Source: Diphasiastrum complanatum
Lineage: Eukaryota > Streptophyta > Lycopodiopsida > Lycopodiales > Lycopodiaceae
Direction of reading: 5' to 3'
NCBI GenBank assembly: GCA_029204225.1
Contig: CM055097.1
Coordinates: forward strand, 7,087,676 to 7,151,675
DNA length: 64,000 nucleotides
In this document: positions 43,149-54,599 of the stretch, piece after piece
Layout of the letters: each line of letters opens with the position of its first letter
Position numbering within the stretch: the stretch's first letter is position 1
Program-made: the position numbers and the translations under genes
Notes under the pieces: generated by a model
What the model was told of the DNA's origin: nothing
What the model saw: the letters and a program-made list of their open reading frames with translations, nothing else
Databases searched by the model: none

Positions 43149-44443
43149 AATCCAGAATGATCTCCTTATGGATTTGGAGAGATCCATCCCTCAAAAATCA
43201 CCAAAAATGGTCATTTTTTGAAATTTTTTGACTTTCTACAAGTCCAATTGCTGGAATTCTTGGTTCTAACTTCAGGGAAAACTTCAAAAAAACTTGGTTC
43301 ACCTCTTTACAAGCTCTACATGGTGTTTTACAGCCACCTACTATCCAACTTTATGAAAAAAAAACAAGCAAAAATGATGATTTTTGGCTATTTTCCGATT
43401 TTTTCATCACCATAAAGTGGAAATTCACGACATACAGCTCTTTCTCTAACACATGCAAACCGATTTACAGAATTACAACCATCTAATTGATCTGATCTTG
43501 CTGGATTTTGGTTCTTACTATCTATTTTGTGCCAAAAAGCATGAAAAACCAAGCAATTTTGACCAAAACATAGCCTAGAATCATAAATCATTGGAGAGAA
43601 CTAGCATGCATCATTAATTTCATCATTAATGAACCCCAAAACAAAATTACACTTGCTGGAAAATTCAAATCTACCAAGATTTGATCTACACACAAAAAAA
43701 AAAAGCTCCAAAAAAACATTACAAATTGGCCTTCAAGGACAATTCTCCATAAAACCACAAAGAATCCTAAGAGTAATGGATCTTAGCAACATGCAAATTG
43801 AAACTGGGATAGTACACCCACTTGCACACTTGCTATCCACCTTGGAAGAGAATTCCCATGGATCCAATCCAAAATTTTGACAAAAGGTAGCAATCCATGT
43901 TCTCCAATCTTTGTAAGCCTTGCTCCGATACCACTATAAGGGAAGCTCTCTAAGATCCTGCTTACAAGACAAAACACAATGGAAAACACACTATGGAGCA
44001 ACCACCCAACCAAGTAGACGCAACCAATCAACTCTAGAAGCTTCACCCCCAAGCCAAAGAATAAGAAGCATGAATGTAGAGTGAAATCCTGGCAATGAAT
44101 CAATGATCACAATGAGGAGTAGGGTGAGTTTGGCCTCAATATATAGAGCCAAAAGCAACCTGGGCACATAGCCATGCATAGCCCTAAGTTTCCTATACAT
44201 AGATTCACCTAGAATAGAGTTCTAAGCATGGACCACCTATTCATAGAATTGCTAGTGATAACTCTACACATGCATACACTGTCTCATACATTGTCTAAAC
44301 TCCATTTAGTGTGTTCTGGGCCTCACAAGGATATTAGTTACTTTCGGGTCACATCCAGTATGACGGGCTAACAACTTGATTTACTGGAGTACCGTGTATC
44401 CAAGACTAGGAGTATATTGAATCCTACTTACTGGCCATGGACA
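43149..44443 (-). repeat. LTR plus leader of a minus-strand retroelement, copy 2
   Basis: Matches 40354-41652 from ATCCAGAATGATCTCC at its left end to the LTR start TGTCCATGG at its right end. The primer-binding site has one change (GCTCCGATACCA, 43922-43933). Flanks outside the shared stretch differ. Both copies end at the same internal position. Confidence 0.8.
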
Positions 44444-44454
44444 TAACATCGATG

Positions 44455-45130
44455 AAAAGACAAAACAAGGTTTTCTGGTATCGTTTGTGTAAAATTTGTC
44501 ATATTGTCGTGTCTATGTACCCGAAACTGGCTGAATAAAAGTTGTTCGAGATGTTAAGTTTGATGAGTCAAAATACATAGCAGATAGTGATCTAGTCGGC
44601 TATAAAATTCTCAAAAACTATTATGAGCTACCAATGATAACAGAAGTAAAACAAGCAAAAGATGAACGAGAATTACCAGATTCAGAGGGAGGTCAAGATC
44701 GAGTATCCGAGAAAATCGAATCACCAGTTCGAATTCCAGTAGAAAAGGTTGTATCCGAAACTGTAGAATCGAACTCGAAACCAACTGTGAGAAGATCTAA
44801 CAGACAACGAAAACCATCAGAAAGGTATGGTCAGGATGTTTTAAAAAATGCAGCCATCGAATATTGTGGTTTCTCAGACGAACATCAAACATTCGAGGAA
44901 GTTGCTCATGGACCAGATAAAGATCACTGGATTCAAACAGGACGAAATGTCATCCATGTATAAGAACAATGTATGGACACTTGCACATATACCTGATGGC
45001 AGAAAACCAATCAAATGCAAGTGGATCTACAAGATCAAAACAGGCCCTGATGGAGAAAACATCAGATACAAAGCAAGGTTGGTTGCTAAAGGATTTTCAC
45101 AGAAGTATGGGATCGACTACACTGGTGCAA
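44455..45130 (+). pseudogene. Copia pol fragment: integrase C-terminus, linker and RT start
   Basis: Weak integrase end (VRDVKFDESKY near 44550), then an open acidic linker. The RT-proximal block is TVRRSNRQRKPSERYG near 44790. After a one-base frameshift at about 44940 come NNVWTLAHIPDGRKPIKCKW and IYKIKTGPDGENIRYKARLV, to KYGIDYTG at about 45125, where similarity stops. Both frames are otherwise open. No catalytic RT motif remains. Plus orientation, unrelated in flank to the LTR-leader copies on its left. Confidence 0.85.
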
Positions 45131-45212
45131 ATTTGCCAATTGAACATGAACACTCATGAAAAGTGTGAAGTAAGAAGACACGGGCGTCCGACTTATTTAT
45201 AAAAAACTTTAG

Positions 45213-45460
45213 GTCAAGCGTCTCAGCGGATGTAACTCATCGGATGTAATGGGTCGTCAAATCTAAATGTTGGTTCTGATCATCGGATCTAGGTAAAATA
45301 ATTAATCGGATGTAACTGTCATATATATCATCAGATGTCAATCAACAGTCTAATCGTTGGAGCTACAGATGGGCGTCGGATGTAAATCCGTCGGATCCAA
45401 ATTTGTCGGATCTAATCGTCGGATCATCAACTCAAGTCATCAGATCTAAACATCAGATGC
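45213..45460. repeat. Cluster of CGGATGTAA/CGGATCTAA words
   Basis: About ten copies of (T)CGGATGTAA, (T)CGGATCTAA or the CAGAT variants within 250 bases, irregularly spaced (10-60 bp), all on the plus strand. It follows the broken copia fragment and may be part of an LTR or a decayed minisatellite. Confidence 0.65.
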
Positions 45461-47281
45461 ATGAATAAAGTTGGAGTTGAATTAGACTTCATGTATTATA
45501 ATAATATATCTTGGAATTCGCTATCTATTGACAAGATAAACAATCCCAAACCATAAAACAACACATACTTGTAAAGACTAATAGTCTTCTTGTATCCTTG
45601 AAACTATCGATATCCTTGAACAACTTTTGCCATGTTCCCATCATATGTGTAGACAAAAATGTCACTTTCCAGTGCTACAATAAAATCCACTTCTGCAAGC
45701 CTATTTTAGTACTTATTTAGATGACTCAGTTTTTCATTAGTGGCTAGAGTAGAATGTCAGAATACATTGAAAAATTTCTTTCTTAAGATGCCATGTCGTC
45801 ATTGTCAAAAAGGTATCCAACAACAACATACATGTTTGTAGATAATGAATAACCCATAGCTTTTAGAAAAAGAGCAATCTCATGAGGTCCCAAAGGGCAT
45901 CTACCTTGCACATGTTTCTTCTCACCATCAATCTAATGAGGTTCAATTTGTAGATTTTCGTGCACATATATATGATTAGATTTAGCTTCATCTTTGTAAA
46001 ACTCAATCAAGACGTCGAAAGTGAAAGCAAAAGCGAAGTCAAAAAATGCAAAATTTCACGAAGAAAGAAATAATCTTCATTTTATAAATTTTCGGGAAGA
46101 CAATTGCCACTTCCCACTCTCGTTTTATACCGAAATTACTAACATAACAACTAAGAACTAACTCTTAAACAAACATATATTTCAAAAAAAAAGATAATAT
46201 ATTTTTTAGATTTATTATCTCATTAATTAATCTCATTTTTAAGATCTAACAAATTTATAAACTATATATTTTTGCAGAATTTTTATCAAATTTCAAATAA
46301 ACAAATACGATCAAATCACAAATAAAGCCGACTCTAAGGTATTTTTTGAATTACATGTTTATATGAATTGTGATTTATAGATTTAAAATTAATATGAATG
46401 CGTATTAAATTAAATATGAATTTTAATTCAATTTGTTAATATTAGCCAATAAGCACCAAACTATACACAGATTTTACTTTGATATGATAAAACTAGTATC
46501 ATAAATTAGAATATATTAAATTTATATGGATTGTTAAAGATTTGTAACCTGCAACCACTTGAAATAGATTTTTGCATCCTACAACTCATTCCTTGCCATT
46601 ACAATGACTATCACGGGGCTACGTCTACCAAAAGAAATACAAACAATATCAATATCAATTTCAAAAGATATTACAAAAAGCTTGGAGACTTCACTTAAAG
46701 AACAGTGGCCTACTCCTATTAGCTACGTAATCTAAGAGGCACAAAGAAACAAAACATTTATATTGTTAACAAATTGATACTTGATCTGATTTCTTTACAT
46801 TATGAAACTATTTTTTACATAAGATGAAAAATATTTTCACAAGAAAAATCAACCATAAGACATGAATATTTCTACATACTCAAATTACATCACTCAAGTA
46901 AATTTACCATAAATATGTACAATTCCTAATAATTATTCAAATCAACACCCCCGCGTTGACTCACGTTGACACAATGAAAAATAGACAATTACATATAAAT
47001 GTATGAAAAAAAAAATTTCTTAATCGAAATATATAAGCAATGACTATCATTCTTATGTACTATTTCATCACATTGTATATAATCTACAAAATTAAGTCTA
47101 TTTTGCATAAATAGACTCTGATATCTTTTGATAAAGAAAATAAATCAACCATTAACACCAAAAATAACAATATTGAAGATATAACCCTAATGGATGATTG
47201 TTCAAGACAACAGCTTTCAAGCTCCCTATTGATAACAGACATATTCCACCTACTGCAACAAACTCAACAAGCAAATAAATT

Positions 47282-47335
<54 letters not shown>

Positions 47336-47961
47336 ATAGATATACAAAACACAATGCATAATAGCTAGCAAAATCCACATAAGACAAGCAAAAAAACTTA
47401 CAAAAAGGATATTGTAACACTAAAAGAACCTTTAAAATATATATATATATATATATACTCAATTTTATTATGTTTGACAACCACCCAAAAAGAAATCCAC
47501 AAGACATTGCAAACTATAGACACTTCAATAGAACAAAAACATTTGAAGGATATTATAATTTAGAATGTATTCCCAGCCAATAAAAAGAATTGGTTTCAAA
47601 AAAAGAAACAAAAGAATACAACATCAATTATTGCTTGGATAAAAGTATCATATTACAATACTTCTTTACTCTATTTAAAAACCTAATTCATCACCTCCAA
47701 TCCTAACGTTTGTTTGAAAGTTAACAATAAATCAACTCAATCCACGGCTCTCTTATCCAATCAAATTGGCTCAATTGGTTAGAATGGCTTCCAAAGTTCT
47801 TTCAATACAACATGATGTATTCCATGGCTCTCTTACCAAATTGCAAACCAAATTTAACTTTACAATTATTCAAAATATAAATTGTTCCTCACATTCTGTC
47901 AGTGGGCTTCCTATACTAGTTAGTGAAAGAGTGTCCCTTAGGGGACAGGGATTGGGCCATC
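45461..47961. other. AT-rich intergenic DNA upstream of the SICKLE-like gene
   Basis: No coding sequence recognised. AT microsatellites lie at 47286-47331 and 47437-47457. The last few hundred bases are presumably promoter for the gene starting at 48080; no clear TATA box was chosen. Confidence 0.55.
47286..47331. repeat. (AT)n microsatellite
   Basis: About 23 AT units; a second, shorter (AT)n run lies at 47437-47457. Confidence 0.97.
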
Positions 47962-47997
47962 CCTAAACCATAAGGAAGTCTGTCCTTATGGTTTAGG
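47962..47997. promoter_or_regulatory. Perfect 15-bp hairpin upstream of the SICKLE-like start codon
   Basis: CCTAAACCATAAGGA (47962-47976), six-base loop AGTCTG, then TCCTTATGGTTTAGG (47983-47997), a perfect inverted repeat. It ends 82 bases before the ATG, so it may lie in the 5' untranslated region or core promoter. It would be stable in RNA. Function is unknown; a MITE footprint or a regulatory hairpin are both possible. Confidence 0.75.
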
Positions 47998-48079
47998 ACT
48001 TAGGGTTAGCAATGGCATTAGTTCATGACAAGGCTTTTTAGGCTTTTTAGGTGGAGGAGAAGAGGAAGGATCGGTCGCG

Positions 48080-49258
48080 ATGGAGGAGTCTGAAAAGCGC
48101 AGAGAGCGTCTGCGAGCAATGCAACGCGAAGCTCAGCAGCATGCAGATCTATTATCTGCCTCACCATCGCTGTTGGCACCACCCAGGCTGGATGAGGCAA
48201 CAGGTATGGCCGATACAACTCCCTCCTTTGATTTTTACACAGACCCTTTGGCAGCTTTCTCAGCAGCAAGACGCAAGTCCTTTGCCCCTCCGCCTTCATC
48301 CAGGCCTACCCATGCTCAGAGCCCGGAAATGGGCGAAATGAGGCCGCCCTGGTCTGGATATCATCTTCAGCAGCAGTATCAGGGTCCTCACATTTCTCCA
48401 GTAAGCTCAAACAGCTCACGGTTTCATCCCCAGCAGCCGTATCAGCAGCATCAGCAGCATCAGCTTTCTCCAGCAAGCTCTAATAGCTCAGGCGCCTCTG
48501 CATTGCGGCCGCCATGGCCTGGATTCCCGTCTCAGCACCAGTTGTCTCCATCGGGGTTTCCATCGCCTGCTGCTTTTGCGGGGCAGCCGATATGGCAACC
48601 TAGTTTCCATTCGCCAACACCTCCTGTAGGAACATCACATAGATCCCCTGTTTCTGGAATGCAAAATAGTCCTTCTTTTCAAACCCCTAGCAGCTTTTCT
48701 GCAAGGCCATTAGATGGCCGCGGCCCTTTGGGTTCTCCGTCTCAAAGAAATGCAAGTCTAGGGTTTCGAGAAAGCAGCCATGGCTATGGTGGGAGAAGCT
48801 CCGGTGGGCGAGGAAGCCCGCGGATTGATTACAATAAGAGCCCTGGTGGAAGAGGAAGCCCGTGGCTGGATTCTGGCAGAAGCAGTGAGCGGAGCATGCC
48901 TCGGTCTGGTGGTGGCAGGGGTCAGAGATTCACTAAATCAACGCCAGTATCTGCTCGAGATCATCCAGAACTGTTTTACAAGAAATCAATGGTCGAAGAT
49001 CCTTGGAAAAATCTTGCTCCAAAACCATACCCTGCTCATGATGATAATCAGTCTTGGCTCCCAAAATCCATCAATTCTAAAAAGCCCAAGAGTGTAAACT
49101 TTAAGCAGCAGGCATCTGGACTGAGCCTAGCGGACAGTCTAGAAAGTGCGTTTGCTGCTGCAGTTGCTGATAGCAGCGACTCTGGTGAGGGTTTGGATCT
49201 ATGTAGTGACTACAGATGCTTGAACATTTTCACTTCTCAAAGGAGCAGAGTGCAGTAA
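48080..49258 (+). CDS. SICKLE-like Pro/Ser/Gln-rich protein
   Basis: ATG at 48080 opens MEESEKRRERLRAMQREAQ, the charged N-terminal helix typical of plant SICKLE proteins (nuclear, linked to miRNA biogenesis and intron-lariat turnover). The middle is low-complexity: Gln/His runs (QQPYQQHQQHQLSP) and Pro-rich repeats. Then come Arg/Gly motifs (GGRSSGGRGSPR) that may bind RNA. Near residue 313 is KKSMVEDPWKNLAPKP, matching the family's conserved VEDPW block, and a C-terminal SLADSLESAFAAAV. The unspliced frame stops at 49256-49258. A good donor (CTCTG|GTGAGG at 49185) and an acceptor at 49756 would instead end the protein after four more codons at 49768-49770. The GC-rich, open 390-codon frame argues for a real gene. 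Family name is from motif memory, moderate confidence. Confidence 0.7.
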   Translation: MEESEKRRERLRAMQREAQQHADLLSASPSLLAPPRLDEATGMADTTPSFDFYTDPLAAFSAARRKSFAPPPSSRPTHAQSPEMGEMRPPWSGYHLQQQYQGPHISPVSSNSSRFHPQQPYQQHQQHQLSPASSNSSGASALRPPWPGFPSQHQLSPSGFPSPAAFAGQPIWQPSFHSPTPPVGTSHRSPVSGMQNSPSFQTPSSFSARPLDGRGPLGSPSQRNASLGFRESSHGYGGRSSGGRGSPRIDYNKSPGGRGSPWLDSGRSSERSMPRSGGGRGQRFTKSTPVSARDHPELFYKKSMVEDPWKNLAPKPYPAHDDNQSWLPKSINSKKPKSVNFKQQASGLSLADSLESAFAAAVADSSDSGEGLDLCSDYRCLNIFTSQRSRVQ

Positions 49259-51640
49259 TTCATATTTATTTGAGGTTCAGTTGCATGTTCTTCAGGTTGT
49301 ATTGATGTGTTTTCCTAAGGTGTATGTGTTTATTTCTTTCAACGGCCTACTAATGCATAGTCGTATGGGTTCCGTGTCCTTGGCAGTCCTTGCAGTTTTG
49401 ACATGTGAACTACTCTCAGATCCATTTTTCTTTGTCTACAACCATGACTATATGACAGATTTTTCAGTTCTTGGCTATCGATATAGGTTATATTGAATAG
49501 AGAGTCATTTCAAAAAATGAGCAGGAACTTTTACTGCCTTCACACTTGTTTGGCACATTTATGGTTATTATCCATCCTTCAAATACAGTGTTTGGTAAAC
49601 AATAGAGATACATTTATCATTCACAGGGTTTGAGTATGTATAGTTTGTATTTTTAAGTATCACTGAAGATCTTCAAGGCCATCAAAGCTGTACTTTTTTT
49701 AAAGTTCCATTGTGCCTTGACAATGATATATGGTCTCACTATGGCTGTTTGTGTAGGGGCTTTGGCTTGACCGGGCAACAGGTGGAGTTTGTTATGTTCT
49801 CTCAGCATGGCCTTTCAACATTGCTTGGGGATCAGATCCTCGTGGCATTGACATCCTCAACATGGTTCTAGGTTAGTTTTGGCCTGCTGAAAGTCAGAGC
49901 AATGAGAAATGCTTGTAGAAAACTATTCATATAACTAGTTTCTGCACAGCTCATTGTACCGTTTCTAATGAGTGCTTTCTAGTACAAATTGCTTTGAACT
50001 TCTGTAAGCGATTTCCCTATATTTTTTCATCCATCTCTAACTAGACGTAGAGTATTATTAGCGTGGCATTTTCCTGTTCATTCCTGAAGTGCATTAATTC
50101 GTGCAAAGAGTTATATTCTTCAGGAATTTATCGGGTCCAGCTAGATTTGACGGTTTGTTTATATGGGATTTTTTTCTTAAAATATTTTTAGCATTAGCCT
50201 GAAAAGAAATGTGAAGCACATCATGGCTTTTGAAAGCAGTATACCATGAATTTTAAATCCCATAAAAATTTCCAAAAGTAGATTGTGCCCATAAGAAGTT
50301 TCTAAAGAAATTGGAGGATATTACAACCTATAAATAATCGAATTGTGTGGGCCATACAAGAATTCCAGCCATAATTGAAATGCTTTGCCTATCCTTCACG
50401 CCTGGTAAAGGAATTATGTCAACCTTTCTACTAGGCAAAATGGCCAAAAAACCTTAGCAACACAGTTAAATTCATTCCCCAATTTAAAATGTTAGCTAGC
50501 CCTTTGAGCTGCCACATTGCCTCCACAGTGCCACACATTGGTGTCAGATGCTACACAAGAAGTCAGCTTCCTACGTAGTTCTCTTCTACCTTTTTCGATT
50601 TGTGCTGATATTTTGTTGAAAGTTTTTGATATGAACACCTTTCATAAATCATCAATGGTTTGACCCTGATGAAACATATTTGCTGTCTGGAAAGTTGTGT
50701 ATTAACTATCTAGTGAATTTTCCTCTTAGAGCCTACAAGGTGGTATTTTTATCCATTTGCATTTAGAAGCTTTTACCTCTTTCCTAGTGATCTCTTTCAT
50801 AGTTGAGAATTGTGGTATTGTTGTGGTACACATCTTTGACAAGCTTATTGAGGTCTTTAAACTTGCAGGTGCATTATTTTTTCGTTGATTATCGTACCTA
50901 GAAGTTCTGTGCTCTCAACTTGCTTTCTCTCCTTGACATATCATCATCTTTGAGCTGGCCTGCTTACTAGGGAGGATGACAGCTACCTCATTTGTTATCT
51001 TGCAACTTCGATATAAATTTGCCTCCAATGTTCTATTTTATGGATTATACTCATGTTCTAATTTCTGGCCGAGTTCACAGTTTCTGTTTCTAATCAGCTG
51101 TTCCTAGGTTTCATGAAGTCGCATATCTGCAAAGTGTCTGTTAGTTTGAACTTTGAAGTCAGTGACTCTCTAAGGTGTTACTTGCAGCCTGAGGCCTACA
51201 CAGTCTCCTTCAGATTGCAGCTTGGTGAAACATGGGCTGCACAGTCAAGTATCTCGTATCACATGTTCGGGGTTGGAAATTGAAGCCTGTAAAATTTTAT
51301 CTTTCTACTTCGGATGGGAATTGAGCTTTACACTGCTAGAAGATTTGAATTTTTGGCACTCTATCTTAGGTTGTCATTTTGTCAAATGGTAACATAAGAG
51401 ATTTGAAAATTAAGCCAAGCTTGGATTCAAACTTGCATAGTTATTGGTTATAGAAAGTTCGAACCATTGAAGATTTGAAGATTATGGCAATGCCGATGAA
51501 CTGATGACCTGTAACATAACTTTTCAGAAATAGGAGTCAATTTGAATCTTTACATGTCTCACATGCTTAATCTATATAGTATGGCAAAATGATTCGACTC
51601 TTCAAATCTGTGCTTCACAAACGGATTTAGAAGCATCACC
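49259..51640. other. 3' flank of the SICKLE-like gene and intergenic DNA
   Basis: A stretch at 49757-49875 is open in two frames (for example WLDRATGGVCYVLSAWPFN) and begins after a good AG acceptor, so it is probably transcribed as a terminal exon or untranslated region. Beyond it nothing coding was recognised. Confidence 0.5.
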
Positions 51641-51644
51641 TGTA

Positions 51645-52055
51645 GTGGAAGAGAGGATCAATCACCCAGGTGTGCCTGCATTGTTCGTATTTCGTGACTC
51701 AATGATGGATGTAGGAAGCAGCAACCACCTACAGACTCTTGCTAGAGCAAACATGCCACCATATGGGAGAGATTTCGACACCCATACACCTATTGGGAGA
51801 TTCTGCAATGGCAGGATAAGCATAGACTATCTTGAAAAGGTCATGGTTTCGTGATAAATTTCTTTTAGCTTTCATGATCATGTCTTCTCCTTGCTTTCAT
51901 TTGTCTTTACAGCATCTTTCCTTGGCTTCCCTCTTGTGCCATCGTTGGTAAGCCAGAAGAATAATGCTTCTACCATGAAAGGGGGGGTAAACTTTGCCTC
52001 TGCTGGAGCTGGCATTCTCTTAGCCAGTGGCACTGATCTAATAACTCTCCTATGC
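51645..52055 (+). pseudogene. GDSL esterase/lipase fragment
   Basis: Exon-like frame 51645-51854: VPALFVFRDSMMDVGSSNHL and MPPYGRDFDTHTPIGRFCNG, ending RISIDYLEKV. This is block I of a GDSL lipase, but the glycine of GDS is arginine, next to the catalytic serine. After an intron-like gap (GT near 51840, AG at 51912) come FPLVPSLVSQKNNASTMKGG and NFASAGAGILLASGTDL (block II) to about 52045. Blocks III and V are absent. It differs from the intact gene at 35-38 kb (LARANMPPYGRDFD is another subfamily), so it is not a recent copy of it. A frameshift occurs in the second exon. Presumed dead. Confidence 0.85.
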
Positions 52056-52944
52056 TAATATGTTAACAAGAATAGAAGCTGATAGTTGCAGCATGCAAAA
52101 TGTCTGGTTGAAAGTCTGTTGGGTTGCGACCTTTTTCTGTCTTTTGTTCTCTGTTTATGAGGTAGTCCCAGTTGTTGGTTTGTTGGGCTCTTCAATAGTG
52201 TATTATGTAGTGTAGTAGCATTATTTACATGCAATGCCTTTTTTCTAAATCTGGCAACTGTCTGTATGTAGAAAACCTTAACGACTTACAGGTTGATGAT
52301 TTGCCAAATTTTGAGGTCGAGATTTTTTGCCCCTGCCCCTTGTCCTATTTGCAAAAGAAACTCTTGGGTCAATTAAGAAGGATAAAATGGCCAATGTTTC
52401 AAATAGCACGTTCCCAACAGTAAGGTTTGTAACCTAAGGCAAGCAACTTTGCATGCATAATCAACAAATGCCATGTTCCTTGCAATCCGACTCGGTGGTT
52501 GGGTTCACATGTGAATTTGCTAATAAAAGGGAATAGGTCTAAACTCTCAAAAGCTTTGTTCTGAGTATGTGGCTGAAGTGAAAGTGTAGTGCTTAATTAG
52601 AAAGAATGCTCATGTATTAGCGATGCTTTGTAAGAAAGTAACTATGTTCTAATTTTATTTGCTTCATCGGGAGGCAAGGGACACTGTCATGCCCTCATTT
52701 GAACTGATCTAAGATTGTTGTCTCACAAGGAGGTTATAAGGCCTACCTCGACCTGTAAATTAACTATGATTACGAGGGGTTGGGGCCCTCATGAAATTAA
52801 AGTCATAATTAATGGTTGAAGGCCTAAAACTCAAGATGGTGGATTTGTATGGGTCTAACAGTGACTCATGGGAGAAGTGGATGAGGTGGCCCAATGAGGT
52901 TGTTGTAGTGAGGTGTCACAATGCACTACTAGTGGTGCATGGGC
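52056..52944. other. Non-coding DNA, possible gypsy LTR fragment
   Basis: No gene seen. At 52685 TGTCATGCCCTCATTTG has the look of a Ty3/gypsy LTR start, shortly upstream of gypsy RNase H sequence, but no second LTR was identified. Confidence 0.35.
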
Positions 52945-53117
52945 CTTGGAGGATATAGATATACCCCTTTCGTTAATAACACTGATGCAAGAAATACGAC
53001 TATTGGAGTTGTTCTCTTACAAGAGGGTTAGCCCGTTGCTTTTGAGAGCTAAAATTTGTCAGATGCACAAGTCAAATATACTATCCAAGAAAAAGAGCTT
53101 TTTGTGGTAATCCATGC
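52945..53117 (+). pseudogene. Ty3/gypsy RNase H fragment, plus strand
   Basis: Reads NNTDARNTTIGVVLLQEG, one TAG, PVAFES, KLSDAQVKYTIQEKELFVVIHA: the first strands of gypsy RNase H with the TDAS..GAVLxQ and SRKLxxAExxYxxxEKE patterns. It stops at about 53117, where sequence of the opposite orientation begins. Confidence 0.85.
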
Positions 53118-54260
53118 TCCCGGCTAGCATAAACTTGAGCTCTATCTTGAGCATTTTTAATGCTTTCCTTGGCCACTTGTAGCATTTCTTGCAAGAAATT
53201 CACAACTTGCACCTTGAGACCTTTGAGTTTGACAGAAATTGGCGAATGTGGTTGAAAACCATACATCAACATAAAGAGACTGAATCTGGTGGCAAAATGT
53301 TTCGCACTATTGTGTGTGAACTCAACCATTGAGAGATATTTTTTTCAATTAGACTGTCGATGAGAGACATGCTCTAAGCATATCTTCCAACATCTGGTTG
53401 ATACGTTCAGTCTGCACATTAGATTTTGGGTGATCAAAAACTGACTGCCAGAATTTGTCAGTGAATTTGGTTGGAGTCACGGTCACTGACAATATTATTC
53501 GACAAGCCATACAGTATGAACAACGAAAAGTTGAGTAGTTCAGATACTTTGACAATTGATTTAGTTGGTAAATTGCACTAATTTGGTCACCACCACCCAA
53601 ATGACATCATGACCCTTCCTAGTTTTAGGCACAAAACCCATTGAAATATTTTGACATTTTTTTTTGGGAATTTCCAAAGGATGTAAAAGACCTGCTACTT
53701 TGAGTCTTTTTGCTTTATTACACTAGCATCGTTTACAACCTTGAACGTATGCCTTGACATGACCTTTTATCTCCGGCTAGAAAAAGTTTTGTTTAAAAAG
53801 GTCAAGTGTCTTCGGTATGCCTGGGTGACCAACACAAGGGTTGTCATGACACTAATGCAAGATTTGGGCCCGCAAGGTCCTCCCTATCCACAAGACACAA
53901 AACATTTTTCTTATGGAAAAGCATGCCATTTCTTATGGAATAGTCTTCAAGTATTTTGTCATTTCGAGATCCTGTTTCCCAAGTTCATCACTAGACCAAA
54001 AAACTCATCGGTTTGACTAAGATCCCGAAGTAATAAGATACAAATCAGGTTGGATTTCAGCAGAGCATAACTAATTAATTTCTTCAATTCTGACTCAAGG
54101 CATCAACAACAGTGTTCGACGACGTACCTTTACGATACTTAATGTTGAGCACAAATTCTTGAATGAGAAGACTCATTTTTGAAGTAAAACCACTCATTTC
54201 CTAACATTATATAATGTTTACGATATTTAAATTCAAAGCGGTTTAAACAACTGAGGAACA
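53081..54260 (-). pseudogene. Ty3/gypsy RNase H end and integrase, minus strand
   Basis: On the minus strand, from right to left: the end of RNase H (NIKYRKGTSSNTVVDAL, near 54130) and the integrase zinc-binding region (LDLFKQNFFWPEIKGHVKAY, CKRC, near 53780). The core follows (MGFVPKTRKGHDVIWVVV near 53620), then HPKSNVQTERINQMLEDMLR (near 53400, containing the catalytic Glu in QTER) and the C-terminal part ending ASREHG. Several stops occur (53340, 53550 and others). The plus-strand RNase H fragment abuts its left end head-on. Confidence 0.88.
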
Positions 54261-54599
54261 ACAAGCTATTCCAATCTTCCCCTGACGTCATTTTCAACAC
54301 ATAGATGGTTACTTGGCACAGGCACAGTGGATTGTTACTTGTGGTATGTTATAATAAAATAATTGTTTTTGTTGCTGGCCCATTTCATTGGTTATGAATA
54401 CATGCTTTATTTTTGGTTACATGTTTTGTGGAAATAATTTGCAAGCACATACCACCACTTCGTGATCACATTGTAAGTTAATCATAACGGAATGCCCATT
54501 GAGTACAATGTGAGTGTTACGTCCATATTTTGCATGAGGGATTCAAAATTTTCCTTGACATAGATATTCGCGCCAGTACTCTAGTGTACGAGATTATTA

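Noticed and set aside
47152-47507. Membrane-like minus ORFs with Ile-Tyr repeats
   Set aside because: They arise from the AT microsatellites.
53741-54016. Plus-strand 91-codon ORF
   Set aside because: It is the complement of the gypsy integrase zinc-binding region.
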